DNA of 6,471 bases. Origin: Acidimicrobiaceae bacterium (GTDB lineage: Bacteria > Actinomycetota > Acidimicrobiia > Acidimicrobiales > RAAP-2). The stretch is taken from the NCBI GenBank assembly GCA_003157945.1, contig PMFY01000372.1:1-6471 (forward strand). Reading direction: 5' to 3'. Of the stretch, positions 5,136 through 6,471 are shown piece by piece (position 1 is the stretch's first letter; the number at the start of each line of letters is the position of its first letter). The notes under the pieces are model-generated. The model had not been told where the DNA came from and did no database searches. It saw nothing but the letters and a program-made list of their open reading frames with translations. Both the position numbers and the translations under genes were made by a program.

Positions 5136-5687
5136 GTGCGCGGCAGAACCCTGGCCCTCCTCGTCGCGGCCGGGCTGGTGGTCACCGGGTGCTCCGGCGG
5201 TGGGACGCCGGCCGCCGCTCCGACCACGTCACTGGCGCCCAAGCCGGCCGGCGCCACGCCGTCGGCGATCAGTGTCCAGGTGTGCTCGAGCGAGGCCCAG
5301 AAGGACATGGCGTCCGCGCTCGGCGAGCGGGCGACGGTGTCGACGCCCACCTGGATCGACCACCGCTATGCGTGCACCTATGCCTATCCCGCGGCCGAGC
5401 CGTCGGGCTCGTTCGAGGTGTCGGTCAAGGAGCTGTCGAGCTGGGCCGAGACGACCGCGTACTTCGACGGCCTGGCGGCCCAGTTGGGCAGGGCGCGGGA
5501 CCTCGAGTCACTGGGCCAGGGCGCGTTCCAGACCACCGACGGCTCGGTCGTCGTCCGCAAGGACTGGAAGGTGCTCCTGGTCGACGACACCGGACTTCCG
5601 CCGCAGTTCGGGGTGCCGCCCACCAGCGCCGCGGATGTGGCGGTGACCGTGGCCGACGTCATCCTCGGGTGCTGGGCGGGCGACTGA
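5136..5687 (+). CDS. small lipoprotein of unknown function
   Basis: The 183-residue protein starts at GTG 5136. That start is chosen because it gives a compact lipoprotein signal peptide: charged MRGR, hydrophobic LALLVAAGLV, then lipobox VTGC with lipidated Cys19. The frame is open far upstream, but that part is non-coding shadow of the methyltransferase gene. After lipidation comes a Gly/Ala/Pro/Thr-rich tether (20-45). A globular domain of about 135 residues follows: VQVCSSEAQKDMASALG (47-63), TWIDHRYACTYAYP (72-85), FEVSVKELSSWAETTAYFDGL (93-113), then LGQGAFQTTDGSVVVRKDWKVLLVDDTGLP (126-155), and VADVILGCW at the end. C50, C80 and C179 remain in the mature domain. The layout resembles DUF3558-type actinobacterial lipoproteins, though I cannot confirm membership, and no function is assignable. 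It follows the methyltransferase by 98 bp but seems to have its own promoter. Confidence 0.87.
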   Translation: MRGRTLALLVAAGLVVTGCSGGGTPAAAPTTSLAPKPAGATPSAISVQVCSSEAQKDMASALGERATVSTPTWIDHRYACTYAYPAAEPSGSFEVSVKELSSWAETTAYFDGLAAQLGRARDLESLGQGAFQTTDGSVVVRKDWKVLLVDDTGLPPQFGVPPTSAADVAVTVADVILGCWAGD

Positions 5688-5692
5688 CGCCC
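5678..5692. terminator. hairpin between convergent stops
   Basis: GGGCG-actga-CGCCC is a perfect 5-bp stem whose loop contains the lipoprotein stop codon. Only 16 bp separate this stop from the opposing gene's stop, so any hairpin here would be shared by both transcripts. It is short and lacks a T tract. Confidence 0.28.
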
Positions 5693-5703
5693 CTGCCCGG
5701 CGG

Positions 5704-6471
5704 CTACGGGTGGTAGACGCCGTTGACGGTCTGCACGAGGCCGAGGCACATCTCGTCGGACGAACCGTCCCCCCAGACGACGTAGCGGGCCGGCAGCTTG
5801 CGGAGCTGGGGCAGCTCCTGGCGCAGGGTCGGGTCGTAGGTGCAGCTCACCTCGACGGTGTCGCCCGCGTGGGTCATCACCGGATGGGCCAACGTGTACG
5901 ACTTCTGGTAGTCGAAGTTGTAGTTCGAGACGTCCAGCAGGACCTTCTGCTTCGGCGTGCCGGGGTCGAGGGTGATGCGCATCGAGCGGCCCGTGAGGTG
6001 CATGTGCGCCCCCAGCCGGACGATCGTCTCGCCCCCGGCGATGGGCCAGGTGCACGACGTCGTGTCGCCCGCCGGCGGGTCCGACGGATTGCGGCCGCAG
6101 GCCTGCTCGATGATGTCGTCGAAGGTCGCGGCCCACGGCCCGAAGCGGGCGGCGAGGTCGGCCAGCGAGGCCTGCCGGTCACACAGCGGGCCCGTCACGC
6201 CCGCCGGGCACGGGACGTCGGGCGGCGCCGGACGCAGGTCGAGCTCGAGGCGCTGGAGGCGGGTGGAGGACGGCACGGTGGTGAGCTGCAGGCTGGCCCG
6301 CACCGGCTTGTCCCCCTGGAGGAGGTTGTAGTGGATCTGCTCGACCACCAGGCTGCCGGCGGGCAGCCAGACACCGGTGCCGGCCGGCTCGACGTCGGCG
6401 CCGTGGCCCGGGGCCCAGGCGGTGAGCCACGGGGTGTTGGAGATCTGGTTGATCGACGCGGTGCCGGGCAG
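5704..6471 (-). CDS. copper type II ascorbate-dependent monooxygenase-like protein (PHM/DBH fold), 5' end outside window
   Basis: The frame runs open from the right edge (first codon at 6471) to TAG 5706-5704, giving 255 visible residues; the N terminus is missing. Residues below count from the window edge. The fragment starts inside the first copper domain, with WLTAWAPGHG (15-24), GVWLPAGSLVVEQIHYN (33-49); H47 corresponds to the third CuH ligand (His172 in rat PHM). The second domain has LGAHMHLTGRSMRI (153-166) with the two CuM histidines H156 and H158, NYNFDYQKSY (183-192), GDTVEVSCTYD (203-213), and WGDGSSDEMCLG (233-244) with the CuM methionine M241. The His-His pair of CuH must lie in the missing part. 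Between the sites is a Cys-containing insert (about 85-142, including GPLCDRQASLADL) that I recall in bacterial members. These enzymes hydroxylate C-H bonds using O2 and a reductant at two uncoupled coppers. Bacterial substrates are unknown. GTG 6348 is internal. Confidence 0.93.
   Translation of the reverse strand: MPGTASINQISNTPWLTAWAPGHGADVEPAGTGVWLPAGSLVVEQIHYNLLQGDKPVRASLQLTTVPSSTRLQRLELDLRPAPPDVPCPAGVTGPLCDRQASLADLAARFGPWAATFDDIIEQACGRNPSDPPAGDTTSCTWPIAGGETIVRLGAHMHLTGRSMRITLDPGTPKQKVLLDVSNYNFDYQKSYTLAHPVMTHAGDTVEVSCTYDPTLRQELPQLRKLPARYVVWGDGSSDEMCLGLVQTVNGVYHP

Noticed and set aside
6179..6430. Small minus-strand frame at the right edge
   Set aside because: It is out of frame with the copper monooxygenase, which has conserved motifs across the same bases.
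1..6471. CRISPR array, insertion sequence, toxin-antitoxin or phage-defence genes
   Set aside because: No regularly spaced repeats, transposase, integrase or defence-type domains are visible on either strand.

Overview
This GC-rich window looks like a chromosomal stretch of an actinobacterium. The support is a DUF2510-RDD membrane protein (DUF2510 is essentially an actinobacterial domain), a DprE2-type arabinan-precursor reductase, frequent GTG starts, and genes that appear to begin at or close to the mRNA 5' end. The class cannot be fixed from sequence alone; a lineage near the Acidimicrobiia is a guess. Nothing indicates a plasmid, phage or insertion sequence.

Left part (1-2710): the C-terminal tail of a low-affinity iron permease-like protein enters from the left edge (+). 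It converges on a dprE2-like short-chain reductase (-), with GC-rich hairpins between the two stops. A 214-bp divergent spacer separates dprE2 from a DUF2510-RDD membrane protein (+). That gene is followed by a long imperfect hairpin, a candidate promoter, and a secreted six-cysteine protein of an unnamed family (+).

Middle (2711-3774): tRNA-Gly(TCC) lies on the minus strand with an encoded CCA, and its 3' end is part of a perfect 14-bp tandem duplication. Upstream on the same strand is an FMN nitroreductase-family gene with a GTG start and a strong Shine-Dalgarno. A 154-bp divergent spacer follows.

Right part (3775-6471): a TRAM-domain, [4Fe-4S]-type RNA m5U methyltransferase (+) is followed by a small lipoprotein (+). 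The lipoprotein's GTG start sits 6 nt after a TANNNT box, as in leaderless transcripts, and a 12-bp direct repeat with 21-bp period lies just upstream. It converges, with 16 bp between stops, on a gene running in from the right edge. That gene encodes the C-terminal two-thirds or so of a PHM/DBH-type copper type II monooxygenase.

The genes alternate in strand and do not form one operon or an obvious pathway. Envelope or export functions recur (dprE2, RDD protein, secreted protein, lipoprotein, copper enzyme). I found no convincing new multi-gene system. The points most worth a second look are the bacterial copper monooxygenase, the dprE2 homologue without dprE1 beside it, the spaced direct repeat before the lipoprotein, and the duplication at the tRNA 3' end.
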